Assembly: GCF_004766055.1 (NCBI RefSeq)
Contig: NZ_SPQR01000001.1
Location: 434,001 to 498,000, forward strand
Source: Desulfosporosinus sp. Sb-LF
GTDB lineage: Bacteria; Bacillota; Desulfitobacteriia; Desulfitobacteriales; Desulfitobacteriaceae
DNA length: 64,000 bases
Reading direction: 5' to 3'
Shown: piece by piece, positions 24,837 to 33,450 of the stretch
How the letters are laid out: the number at the start of each line of letters is the position of its first letter
Numbering within the stretch: the stretch's first letter is position 1
The notes under the pieces: model-generated
What the model was told of the DNA's origin: nothing
Database searches by the model: none
What the model saw: only the letters and a program-made list of their open reading frames with translations
Made by a program: the position numbers and the translations under genes

Positions 24837-26855
24837 GTGATAGAAAATATCTATCTAGTTATGCTGCTGCTTTTTACCGCAGGTATTTTACTGCCCTGCC
24901 TAACGAACAGTAGCCCAAAAGTAACGAACATTTTGTCTCACGGTCTATCATTGTTAGGTTGTTTAGCCATTGTGGCCTGTTCAGTTGAAGTATTTATTTC
25001 CGGCGGCGTGACGTTCACCTATTCTATGGGCCTGCCGGTTGGCTCCTTAATCATCAGAATTGATAATCTATCTGCTTTTTTCCTGCTGGCCTTGGGAGTT
25101 GTAGGGACAGCGGCCAGTATTTATGCTCTCGGTTACAGCCAGGAGTATTACAAGCAGCGATTAGGACTGATGGCCGCACTTTATAACTGCTTTATCTTAT
25201 CAATGGCTCTGGTCCTGACCGTTAGCCAGGTGGCCTACTTCCTCATCGCCTGGGAGCTAATGGCCGTAGTTTCTTTCTTCCTGGTAAACCATGAATATGA
25301 AAAGACAGAAAACACCCGGGCCGCCTATAAGTACATTTTGATGACTACCCTGGGAACTGTCTTTATTACAACGGCATTTTTAATCCTAAGTATGACAGTT
25401 CACAGTTTGGACTTCCAAATGTTCAAAGGTGCTTCCTTAACGAATACCATGCGCAATATTGTTTTTTTATGTGCCTTAATTGGTTTCGGTACCAAGGCAG
25501 GTGTGATCCCGCTGCACATATGGCTACCTGAAGCACATCCGGCGGCACCCAGCCATGTATCGGCCCTGATGTCCGGTATTATGATCAAAACGGCAATTTA
25601 CGGCATGTGCCGGTTTTACCTGGAGTTCTTGGGTGTCGGACCTGCCTGGTGGGGTGAAGTGGTTCTTTTCCTGGCCATAATCTCCTCAGTCCTCGGTGTT
25701 TTATATGCCCTGATGCAGAACGACCTAAAGCGCCTGCTGGCTTATAGCTCGGTAGAAAACATCGGTATCATCTTACTTGGTATTGGCGCGGGTATGGTTT
25801 TCATGAGTAAAAATCAGCCTGTCCTAGCGGGACTTGCTTTTGCGGCAGGACTTTACCACGTTTTTAACCACGCGGTCTTTAAATCCCTGCTTTTCCTGGG
25901 TGCCGGCTCTATACTATATTCAACCCATACTAAAAACATAGAGGACTTGGGCGGTCTGATTAAGAAAATGCCTTACACCTCAGTATTCTTCCTGACCGGT
26001 GCCGCAGCAATTTCAGCGTTGCCGCCCCTTAACGGTTTCGTCAGTGAATGGCTGACCTACCAGTCACTTTTCTATCTGCCCCAGGCTGTAACAGGTATGC
26101 TTCCTCGTTTAGGAGCTGTGATTCTGATTGCTTTGCTGGGCTTAACGGGTGCCCTGGCAGCTAACTGTTTTGTCAAGGCCTTTGGAGTAACGTTCCTGGC
26201 CAAGCCCCGCAGTCAACACGCAGAACATGCTCAAGAGGTTCCCGGCACAATGCTCGCGGGCATGGGCCTTCTGTCCCTAATGTGCTTGGCCCTGGGTCTT
26301 TGGCCCCAATGGATGCTCAACCTTTTACAGAGTGTTTTATCCCAATCTGCCGGACTTGATGTCAGCAGTCTGTTCAACAATCATTGGTATGCCGTGGCTT
26401 TTAACATCCAACAGGCCAATGGCGTCATCGCTATGCCGGTGGTCGTGGGTATGCTGGTTGTTGGTCTAATCGTCGCTGTGCTGGCCTATAACTTCAATGG
26501 TAAACCGCAAAATGTTGAAGGTGAAACCTGGACCTGCGGGATTATCCCCAATGCCCGGATGGAATACACTGCTACTGGTTTTGCTCAACCGGTTCGCAGG
26601 GCCTATAAGGCTTTTCTTCGTTCGAAACAAAATGTTGTTGCTGATCAATCCCTTAATCCCTACCACGGGGTTAAGATGAAAGTGGCAGTGGAGGTCAGCT
26701 ATCTAATCAACCGTTGGCTTTATCAACCGGCCAAAAAGTGGATCTTCGTATTAGCCAACTGTATCAAGCCCCTGCAATCCGGTAATTTACAACATTACAT
26801 TGGTTATGTCCTTTTTGTGACGGTCGTTATTCTAATTCTGGGAGTGAGGTGGTAA
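24837..26855 (+). CDS. hyfB: HyfB-like proton-translocating membrane subunit
   Basis: 672 residues with about 15 membrane helices; a NuoL/MrpA-type antiporter-like subunit. The core carries the conserved FGTKAGVIPLHIWLPEAHPA stretch, with Lys and His of the proton path, and the NDLKRLLAYSSVENIG region. The GTG at 24837 is chosen because AGGTGGTG sits 7 nt upstream; the longer frame from 24825 would begin within that site. First gene of a six-gene complex: B, C, E, F membrane arm, then G and the fused H/I peripheral arm. Transcribed from the sigma-54 promoter. Confidence 0.92.
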   Translation: MIENIYLVMLLLFTAGILLPCLTNSSPKVTNILSHGLSLLGCLAIVACSVEVFISGGVTFTYSMGLPVGSLIIRIDNLSAFFLLALGVVGTAASIYALGYSQEYYKQRLGLMAALYNCFILSMALVLTVSQVAYFLIAWELMAVVSFFLVNHEYEKTENTRAAYKYILMTTLGTVFITTAFLILSMTVHSLDFQMFKGASLTNTMRNIVFLCALIGFGTKAGVIPLHIWLPEAHPAAPSHVSALMSGIMIKTAIYGMCRFYLEFLGVGPAWWGEVVLFLAIISSVLGVLYALMQNDLKRLLAYSSVENIGIILLGIGAGMVFMSKNQPVLAGLAFAAGLYHVFNHAVFKSLLFLGAGSILYSTHTKNIEDLGGLIKKMPYTSVFFLTGAAAISALPPLNGFVSEWLTYQSLFYLPQAVTGMLPRLGAVILIALLGLTGALAANCFVKAFGVTFLAKPRSQHAEHAQEVPGTMLAGMGLLSLMCLALGLWPQWMLNLLQSVLSQSAGLDVSSLFNNHWYAVAFNIQQANGVIAMPVVVGMLVVGLIVAVLAYNFNGKPQNVEGETWTCGIIPNARMEYTATGFAQPVRRAYKAFLRSKQNVVADQSLNPYHGVKMKVAVEVSYLINRWLYQPAKKWIFVLANCIKPLQSGNLQHYIGYVLFVTVVILILGVRW

Positions 26856-26857
26856 GC

Positions 26858-27754
26858 ATGGCAGTATTGTTCACGATTTTACAGGTTGTCGTGCTGGCAG
26901 TGCTGGCTCCTTTGGTAGCCGGTGTGATCAAAAACACCAAGGGCAAAATGCAAAGCAGAAGGGGACCTGGTTACTTTCAGGTTTACTTCGACCTAAGAAA
27001 ATTCTTCAAAAAAGATAATGTAATTTCTCCAACAGTTTCCTGGATTTTCCACGGAGCACCCTATATCTACTTTGCCACCGCTCTGGGAGCGGCAGCCCTG
27101 GCACCGACCCTCATCTTTGACCGGGGTTTGAACTATGACAGCATCTTTATCCTAGTTTACATGCTGGGGCTGGGCAGGTTCTTTCTGGCCCTGGCCTCCC
27201 TGGATGCAGGCAGTACCTTTGGCGGGATGGGTGGTTCCCGGGAAATGTTTATCAATGTCCTGGTTGAGCCAGTAATGATGATGACCTTGTTCACTGTGGC
27301 CCTGCGGGCCAATGGCACAGGAATGTCTCAAATGGCGGTTGCCGCAGCCTCTTCCGGAATTTCCCTGTCTTCCATCCTGGCAGCCATCGCTTTTCTGATT
27401 CTTACTGTGGCTGAAACTGGACGTATCCCGGTAGACAACCCGGATACACACCTGGAGTTAACAATGGTCCACGAAGCTATGGTCTTAGAGTATTCCGGAC
27501 GCTCTGTTGGTTTAATCTTTTGGGGTTCCGCTATTAAGCAGCTTGTCACAATCCTACTGATGGTCAACCTCTTTCTGCCTTGGAACCCTGTTGGTATTCT
27601 GACACCCGTTGTTTGGATGATCATTAAAGTGTTGGTAATTGCTGTGGTTCTGGCCGGTATCGAAACCAGCACCAACAAGATGCGTCTGTTTAGATTGCCA
27701 GGTTTGTTGATCGCAACCGGCTGCTTATCACTACTGGCGATCATCGCCATGTAG
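26858..27754 (+). CDS. hyfC: HyfC/NuoH-like membrane subunit
   Basis: 298 residues and about eight helices. Conserved elements of the NuoH/HycD family that sit at the junction of membrane and peripheral arms are visible: GKMQSRRGPGYFQVYFDL near the N-terminus, AETGRIPVDNPDTHLELTM in the middle. The ATG at 26858 has GTGAGG 9 nt upstream; a GTG three codons earlier is less well placed. The upstream hyfB stop is 3 bp before the start, indicating translational coupling. Confidence 0.93.
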   Translation: MAVLFTILQVVVLAVLAPLVAGVIKNTKGKMQSRRGPGYFQVYFDLRKFFKKDNVISPTVSWIFHGAPYIYFATALGAAALAPTLIFDRGLNYDSIFILVYMLGLGRFFLALASLDAGSTFGGMGGSREMFINVLVEPVMMMTLFTVALRANGTGMSQMAVAAASSGISLSSILAAIAFLILTVAETGRIPVDNPDTHLELTMVHEAMVLEYSGRSVGLIFWGSAIKQLVTILLMVNLFLPWNPVGILTPVVWMIIKVLVIAVVLAGIETSTNKMRLFRLPGLLIATGCLSLLAIIAM

Positions 27755-27770
27755 CAAGGAGGAAATAAAA

Positions 27771-28385
27771 ATGACACTATTGACAGTCCTGCTTTTAGCC
27801 GGTGCGGTTATCTTAACCAGGGTATCCTCTCTGCGGACTGCTGTCGGTATCTTAGGGTTCCAATCGGTGATTGTGGCCCTGGCCTGTTTGATAATTGGCC
27901 TTAATACTGGTGAATTTCATATGTATATTGCTGCTGTTCTGACGGCGGTCATTAAAGTCGGTTTGATCGTTTATTCTCTTTGGAAGGTTACCTTACAATT
28001 AAAAAATGAAAGGGAAATTGCTAACTTCAATTTCTCCTTCCTCCTGGCAATTCTGGCGATTATCGCTTCTTACGGGTTTGTAAGTAAAGCATTGCCCCAG
28101 GTGCCCGGAGAAACATTGGGAGCAGCCATCGCCTTAACTGTTATCGGTCTCTTGATGATCATTGCCCGGTCCCAGGCCATTATGCAGGTTGTCGGTCTAA
28201 TAACAATGGAGAACGGATTATACCTTTTAGGCTTATCCATCACCAAAGGGTTACCGCTGATCATCGAGATGGGTATCTTCTTTGATATCCTGGTTGCTGT
28301 GGTTGTGTTGGTCATTCTTACTCATAGACTGAAGTACTCCTTTGAGACCACAGACACCAGCATATTAAACGAGCTAAAGGGGTGA
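27771..28385 (+). CDS. hyfE: HyfE-like membrane subunit
   Basis: 204 residues, about six helices. The C-terminal half matches HyfE (LITMENGLYLLGLSITKG, FFDILVAVVVLVILTHRL), which combines a NuoK-like core with extra helices. AGGAGG lies upstream of the ATG. Its TGA overlaps a GTG of the next frame. It lies between hyfC and hyfF exactly as in hyf-type operons, except that hyfD is missing. Confidence 0.9.
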   Translation: MTLLTVLLLAGAVILTRVSSLRTAVGILGFQSVIVALACLIIGLNTGEFHMYIAAVLTAVIKVGLIVYSLWKVTLQLKNEREIANFNFSFLLAILAIIASYGFVSKALPQVPGETLGAAIALTVIGLLMIIARSQAIMQVVGLITMENGLYLLGLSITKGLPLIIEMGIFFDILVAVVVLVILTHRLKYSFETTDTSILNELKG

Positions 28386-28390
28386 TATCG

Positions 28391-29854
28391 ATGTTCGAAT
28401 TGATATTAGTGGCCTTAGTGCTGCCTATCATAATAGGGTTAATTACACTGCCGCAAAAGAATCTAACTTCCATCCGCTATACCAATCTGGTAGGGAGTGC
28501 CTTAACCAGTGGCATTATACTGGCGATTATCAATAAGATTACAGAAATTAAAGTGTTTAGCAGCGAGTTTCTGTATGTGGACTACCTGAGTGCTGTACTG
28601 CTTTTAGTTGTAGCTCTGCTTACCTTTACCGCCACATTATTTTCCCTGCCTTATATGGAGAAGGAAGTAAAAGAAGGACATGTTACGGAAGCGATGATTC
28701 CCCGCTACTATGCCCTGCTTAACCTGTTTACCTTTGCGATGGTAAGTGTTCTGGTTGTGGGAAACCTCGGCCTGATGTGGGTGGCTGTGGAAGGTACAAC
28801 TCTGGCTTCTGCGCTGCTGGTGGCCTTCTACTTCAACCGTTCTGCCCTGGAAGCTGCCTGGAAATACGTCATGATTTGTACCGTTGGTATTTGTTTAGCC
28901 TTGCTGGGTACTATGATTCTCTATTACGCTCAGGTAAATGCGGTTGGCGAGGCCCACGCCTTGAATTGGCTCTACCTGAAGGAAATCAGTAACACCCTTA
29001 ATCCTTCCATTATTAAATTAGCGTTTGTCTTCATTTTGATTGGTTACGGCACAAAGGCCGGCCTGGCCCCCATGCATACCTGGCTGCCGGACGCCCACAG
29101 TCAGGCCCCGTCTCCCGTCAGTGGACTTTTATCCGGCGCGCTTTTGAGTTGTGCTTTCTACGCTCTGATTCGCAACGTCATTATTATCCAAGGAACCATT
29201 GGTACAGAATTTATTCATACAGTGCTTCTCGGACTAGGTATCCTGTCAATCTTGCTTGCCATACCCTTTGTCCTGATACAGCATGATGTTAAACGATTGC
29301 TGGCCTATTCTTCCGTAGAGCACATGGGCATTATCGCCATCGGTTTCGGTGTTGGTACCCCCCTGGCTGTGTATGCGGCACTACTACACATCATTAACCA
29401 TGCCATAGCCAAGTCATCTCTGTTTTATCTGGTCGGTATCATTAGCCAGGAGTATAAAACCAGACACATTAAAGAGATTCAAGGTATTGCCCGGGTTATG
29501 CCTGCCGTAGCCACTATGTTTGTCATTGGCGTTTTAGCCATCACAGGTACACCTCCGCTGAACATTTTTATTAGTAAGTTCACGCTGATCTTGGCCATGT
29601 TCGAGAGCAAAATGTGGCTCCTGGGTGGTTTAATTCTCCTGCTGCTGGTCGGCGTCTTTGCCGGTTTAATGAACTACTGCTTAAAGATGACCTTTAGCAA
29701 CGTTCCTGAAAAAATGAAGCCTGCCAATGTTTCGCCTGTCGCTCTAACCGCCATTGGTCTTTCCATCTGCCTAATGATAGTCGGTGGAGTTTACCTGCCA
29801 ACCTTTATAAATGAAATCTTAACCAAGGCAGCAGAAATTGTGATAGGAGGTTAG
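28391..29854 (+). CDS. hyfF: HyfF-like antiporter membrane subunit
   Basis: 487 residues, about 13-14 helices, NuoN/NuoM-like. Characteristic GYGTKAGLAPMHTWLPDAH and HDVKRLLAYSSVEHMG, with the proton-channel Lys and His. I prefer ATG 28391, since AAGGGGTG (the end of hyfE) is 6 nt upstream, over the GTG at 28382. It gives the complex a second antiporter-like proton or sodium pathway. Confidence 0.92.
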   Translation: MFELILVALVLPIIIGLITLPQKNLTSIRYTNLVGSALTSGIILAIINKITEIKVFSSEFLYVDYLSAVLLLVVALLTFTATLFSLPYMEKEVKEGHVTEAMIPRYYALLNLFTFAMVSVLVVGNLGLMWVAVEGTTLASALLVAFYFNRSALEAAWKYVMICTVGICLALLGTMILYYAQVNAVGEAHALNWLYLKEISNTLNPSIIKLAFVFILIGYGTKAGLAPMHTWLPDAHSQAPSPVSGLLSGALLSCAFYALIRNVIIIQGTIGTEFIHTVLLGLGILSILLAIPFVLIQHDVKRLLAYSSVEHMGIIAIGFGVGTPLAVYAALLHIINHAIAKSSLFYLVGIISQEYKTRHIKEIQGIARVMPAVATMFVIGVLAITGTPPLNIFISKFTLILAMFESKMWLLGGLILLLLVGVFAGLMNYCLKMTFSNVPEKMKPANVSPVALTAIGLSICLMIVGGVYLPTFINEILTKAAEIVIGG

Positions 29855-29859
29855 GAAGC

Positions 29860-31362
29860 ATGAAAAATTACAAAACGATTCCGGCTGCCGAGTTAAGGGA
29901 GACTGCCTACGAGCTATATGGTGACGGACAAAATGGTCTTATGTCCATGTTCGCCAATGACGAACGGCAATTAAACGGTTATTATGCCATCTACTGCCTG
30001 TTTTCTGTAGGTAAAAGTATGCAGGTCATTAAAGCTGTCTTGAAAGAAAAAGCGAAATTGGAGTTCCCTTCGATTACACCTAAGATCTCAGGCGCGGCCT
30101 GGTATGAGCGTGAGATTTACGACATGTTTGGTCTAAAGCCTGTGGGTCACCCTGATTTAAGACCGCTGGCCCTGCATGAGAACTGGCCCCAGGGGATCTT
30201 CCCGCTGCGCAAAGACTTTAACAGCAAAACACCTGTACCCACTGCTAAGAAAGAATTCCCTATGGCTGGGGTGGAAGGGGAAGGAGTGTTTACGGTCCCT
30301 GTAGGTCCAATCCACGCCGGAATTATTGAACCCGGTCACTTCCGCTTTAGCCAGGCAGGGGAGGACATTATCCGCTTGGATGCCAAGTTGTTTTTCCTGC
30401 ACCGCGGCATTGAAAAAGCCATTGAAGGGGCGCCGATTGAAAGAGCTTTTTACCAGGTAGAACGGATCTCGGGTATCTGCACAGTTGCCCACTCTTTGTC
30501 CTATTGCCACGCTATCGAAAACATTGCGGTCGTAACCGTTCCGCCCAGAGCGCAGTATTTAAGAGCGCTTGTGGGTGAAATGGAGCGCCTTTATAACCAT
30601 GTCGGCGATATTGGCAACCTCTGTGCCGGTATGGGATTTGCTGTAGGAATTATGGCAGGTGCCCGTCTGAAAGAAGATATCATGAGGGTTAACGAAGCAC
30701 TTACCGGCCACCGTTTCCTGCGGGGCATGGTTGTCCCTGGTGGTGTGCGCCTTGACATTAATGATCAGTTGAGTGCTGAGATTACGGAAATGCTGGACAA
30801 ACTGATGCCTGACTTCAAGGAGATGATCGAACTCTTTATAGGAAACGATGCCTTCCTGAACCGTGTTGAAACTACCGGCATTGTGCCCCGGCAGGCAGCC
30901 CTGGATTTGGGAGTCGTTGGGGTTGGCGCCAGGGCCTCCGGTGTTGATGTAGATATCCGGCGGGATTTCCCCTATGGATGTTATTCCTCACTAAAATTCG
31001 ACGTTCCGGTCTACACAAGCGGTGATGTAGCAGCCCGCCTGTGGGTCCGTGTCGATGAAGTGGCACAGACTGTGAACCTGATCCGCCAGATATTAGCCAA
31101 AATGCCTCAAGGTCCCCTCAAGACAGCTATCCCCGCTATTAAACCTTACAGCAGCGGGTTTGGCTGGTGCGAATCACCCCAGGGCAATAACATTCACTGG
31201 CTGATGGTTGGGGAAAACAATACGGTTTACCGCCTATATGCCCGGGCGGCCGCTTATCCTAACTGGCCGGCCCTAACCGTAGCAGCGCCCGGTAACATCA
31301 TCCCCGACTTCCCGCTCATAAATAAGAGCTATGAGTTATCATACGCCTGTGTTGACAGATAG
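29860..31362 (+). CDS. hyfG: HyfG-like catalytic-arm large subunit lacking two NiFe cysteines
   Basis: 500 residues: an N-terminal 30-kDa (NuoC-like) domain (about 1-120) fused to a NuoD/HycE-like domain. In true NiFe enzymes the metal is held by RxCGxC near the start and DPCxxC near the end. Here the first motif reads RISGIC (Ser204, Cys207) and the second ELSYAC (Ser494, Cys497): the first cysteine of each pair is Ser, the second is kept. The protein ends three residues after Cys497, with no C-terminal peptide to be cleaved by a maturation protease. This fits the energy-converting hydrogenase-related (Ehr) and Mbx groups, not a hydrogenase. Quinone- or ferredoxin-linked chemistry is unknown. 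Confidence 0.9.
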   Translation: MKNYKTIPAAELRETAYELYGDGQNGLMSMFANDERQLNGYYAIYCLFSVGKSMQVIKAVLKEKAKLEFPSITPKISGAAWYEREIYDMFGLKPVGHPDLRPLALHENWPQGIFPLRKDFNSKTPVPTAKKEFPMAGVEGEGVFTVPVGPIHAGIIEPGHFRFSQAGEDIIRLDAKLFFLHRGIEKAIEGAPIERAFYQVERISGICTVAHSLSYCHAIENIAVVTVPPRAQYLRALVGEMERLYNHVGDIGNLCAGMGFAVGIMAGARLKEDIMRVNEALTGHRFLRGMVVPGGVRLDINDQLSAEITEMLDKLMPDFKEMIELFIGNDAFLNRVETTGIVPRQAALDLGVVGVGARASGVDVDIRRDFPYGCYSSLKFDVPVYTSGDVAARLWVRVDEVAQTVNLIRQILAKMPQGPLKTAIPAIKPYSSGFGWCESPQGNNIHWLMVGENNTVYRLYARAAAYPNWPALTVAAPGNIIPDFPLINKSYELSYACVDR

Positions 31363-31374
31363 GAGGGTACGGCA

Positions 31375-32106
31375 ATGTTAAAGGTTTGGAAAAAAGTTAT
31401 CGCCACCGGTAATGTAACAGAACCCTGGGAAAAGTCAGTACCCCCGGAACGTTCGAGGGGTGAAGTGGTTGTTCAAAATGTACCCTGCAAGGGTTGCACT
31501 TTATGCGTTAATGTTTGTCCGACCAATGCTATAAAATTGATCGAGGGTTCTCCCGTGATTAACCAAAAGGCTTGTGTCTTTTGTGGACTCTGCGTAGATT
31601 CTTGCCAGGATGGCTGTTTAAAACAAACCTCTAATTACAAATTGGCAACCTTAGGTGGTTCACTGGCTGACAATACCGGTTCAGAACTGAAAAATAAAAT
31701 CCGCCGGGTCCTTGGTCGATCTCTTCATATCAGGCATTTAGACATCGGTTCTTGCAATGGTTGTGATTTTGAAATGAACCACGTCTGCAACCCCGTTTAC
31801 GATATCCAACAATATGGTATTGACTTCGTAGCCTCTCCACGCCATGCTGATTTGTTGATGGTAACCGGGCCTGTCACCCGTAATTCTACCCAGGCTCTTA
31901 TGATGACCTATGAGGCAACACCCACACCTAAACTGGTCATGGCCCTGGGGGCATGTGCCTGCAGCGGCGACCAGATTTTCGGTGAGAGCTATGCCATTAG
32001 AGGAGCCGTTGATTCCTTCGTTCCCGTTGATATCTACGTGCCTGGCTGTCCTCCACGGCCACAAGCTATTATTCACGGTTTAATGCTGGCTCTGGACCGG
32101 ATGTAG
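31375..32106 (+). CDS. hyfI: Fused ferredoxin and small subunit (HyfH-HyfI-like)
   Basis: 243 residues. The N-terminal third has two [4Fe-4S] motifs: CKGCTLCVNVCP (about 38-49) and CVFCGLCVDSCQ (about 64-75). The rest is a NuoB/HycG-like small subunit with GSCNGCDFE (about 124-132), GACACSGD (about 187-194) and VPGCPPRPQ (about 222-230), so all four ligands of the proximal [4Fe-4S] cluster are intact. E. coli encodes these parts as separate genes; the fusion is common in related Firmicutes by my recollection. Electrons can thus pass from ferredoxin to the degenerate active site. Last gene of the operon; no hyp or protease gene follows. Confidence 0.9.
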   Translation: MLKVWKKVIATGNVTEPWEKSVPPERSRGEVVVQNVPCKGCTLCVNVCPTNAIKLIEGSPVINQKACVFCGLCVDSCQDGCLKQTSNYKLATLGGSLADNTGSELKNKIRRVLGRSLHIRHLDIGSCNGCDFEMNHVCNPVYDIQQYGIDFVASPRHADLLMVTGPVTRNSTQALMMTYEATPTPKLVMALGACACSGDQIFGESYAIRGAVDSFVPVDIYVPGCPPRPQAIIHGLMLALDRM

Positions 32107-32158
32107 CTAGATCCATTTTGTTTGAATTTAAATATATTTTTAAGGAGGAAATTTCAAA

Positions 32159-32488
32159 ATGGCAGGTGCAAACGTTAAAACTTTTACTACAGCAAACTTT
32201 GAATCGGAGGTTCTGAAATCTGAGAAAGCGGTTTTAGTGGACTTTTGGGCTTCGTGGTGTAAACCATGCCGTTTGGAAGCTCCTATCATCGATGAACTTG
32301 CGGATGAGTACCTCGGCCAAATTGTGGTAGGTAAGGTCGATGTGGATGATAATGATCCTATTGTCAGCAACTATTCAGTCGTTAGTATTCCGACACTCGC
32401 TATTTTCAAAGGGGGCAAGGTGGTTGACATAATCGCTGGTCTCCATGGAAAAAAGGAGCTTGTCAAAATGCTAAACGATCAGTTGTAA
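32159..32488 (+). CDS. Thioredoxin-like protein with WCKPC active site
   Basis: 109 residues, a complete thioredoxin fold: FWASWCKPC (Cys34, Cys37) and the cis-Pro loop SIPTLAIF. The active-site dipeptide is Lys-Pro rather than Gly-Pro, which alters redox potential in known variants. AAGGAGG is ideally placed. It begins 52 bp after the last complex gene with no terminator in between, so it may be transcribed from the same sigma-54 promoter. It might keep the complex or its partner reduced; this is inference. Confidence 0.9.
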   Translation: MAGANVKTFTTANFESEVLKSEKAVLVDFWASWCKPCRLEAPIIDELADEYLGQIVVGKVDVDDNDPIVSNYSVVSIPTLAIFKGGKVVDIIAGLHGKKELVKMLNDQL

Positions 32489-32562
32489 TCCCAAGTCTGG
32501 GTCGAGCTTACTTCTGGCCGCATAGGAGGACATAGAGTGCCCTTCATGTGGACTTAGGTTAA

Positions 32563-32850
32563 TTGATTAATTTCATAGCTTCTATACTTATGATAACATT
32601 AGTACTCACCGGAGCGTTTTGGGCGTTGCGGTGGGTATTTTTTGTTCTAATTCATGCAGGAAGTGGCAATTCCTCTTCGACTATGTATCAGGATTATTCC
32701 ATCAGTGAGGAGCTATTTCGTTGGCAATCGCAGAGCAGAACGACAGTGGAATCGATGACAGGGCAGAGGTATATCAACCAATCCGTTAATGGCGGCCGCG
32801 GGCGCCAGATAAATTTTGTATATTCAGAAAAGTTCATTACAATATTTTGA
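32563..32850 (+). CDS. Hypothetical single-pass membrane protein, 95 aa
   Basis: TTG start with no clear ribosome site. A hydrophobic helix at about residues 3-32 is followed by a polar tail. No family recognised. It could be the remnant of a longer gene; the short sequence just before it (ECPSCGL) looks like a stray zinc-knuckle. Confidence 0.35.
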   Translation: MINFIASILMITLVLTGAFWALRWVFFVLIHAGSGNSSSTMYQDYSISEELFRWQSQSRTTVESMTGQRYINQSVNGGRGRQINFVYSEKFITIF

Positions 32851-32957
32851 GAATATAAGTTAATTAAGTTGTAAAATATAAACTAATCCTGTAATTCACC
32901 TTAAGAAAGATATAGAACAATAAAATCTAATTCGAAACGTTAGGAAGAATAGAATAT

Positions 32958-33443
32958 ATGTCAACGAGTATCAATAATTCGAATAAAAAAAATATTACCA
33001 TTATTACCATTATCCAAAATGTTATCGGTGTATCTTTAGCTTGGGAATTATCTAAGATTGCCGGGTCAAGTCATCCTTTTCTAGCTCCTCTTGCAGTGAT
33101 AATATGTTTACATGCAACGCTAGATGAATCCATTCTGCACGGGTACCGGAGAATAATTGGTACGTTTTTAGGAGCATTCACGACTGGTTTTATTGCTCCT
33201 TTTATAGGAAGCAACGCTTGGAGTATCGGACTTGTTGTTTTATTAGGGATGGGAATGGCCAAGCTGTTGGCTTTAAGCAATGAGGTCGGAAATCATGCAG
33301 CAATAAGTGCTCTCCTGATTTTGGCAGTCCAAAATAATGGGGGATATACTATAGATCGAGTCAGAGATACCATAATTGGTGTACTTATAGCCATATTAGT
33401 AAAATGGGTTGTTGATACTATTATGGGAAAGGTTAAGGGTTAA
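32958..33443 (+). CDS. FUSC/aromatic acid exporter-like membrane protein
   Basis: 161 residues with four or five helices. The N-terminal module of the FUSC/ArAE family is visible (ALAWELSKI-like start, HPFLAPLAVIICLHATLDES, GYRRIIGTFLGAF, RVRDTIIGVLIAILV). Only the small membrane module is present, as in YgaE-like short members. TTAGGAAGAA lies upstream of the ATG. Its stop is 7 bp from the convergent stop of the LysM gene, with no terminator between them. Confidence 0.75.
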   Translation: MSTSINNSNKKNITIITIIQNVIGVSLAWELSKIAGSSHPFLAPLAVIICLHATLDESILHGYRRIIGTFLGAFTTGFIAPFIGSNAWSIGLVVLLGMGMAKLLALSNEVGNHAAISALLILAVQNNGGYTIDRVRDTIIGVLIAILVKWVVDTIMGKVKG

Positions 33444-33450
33444 GAGAGAT

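Noticed and set aside
27152-27777. Minus-strand ORFs within the hyfC gene
   Set aside because: Opposite-strand shadows of a long, well-supported membrane protein gene.
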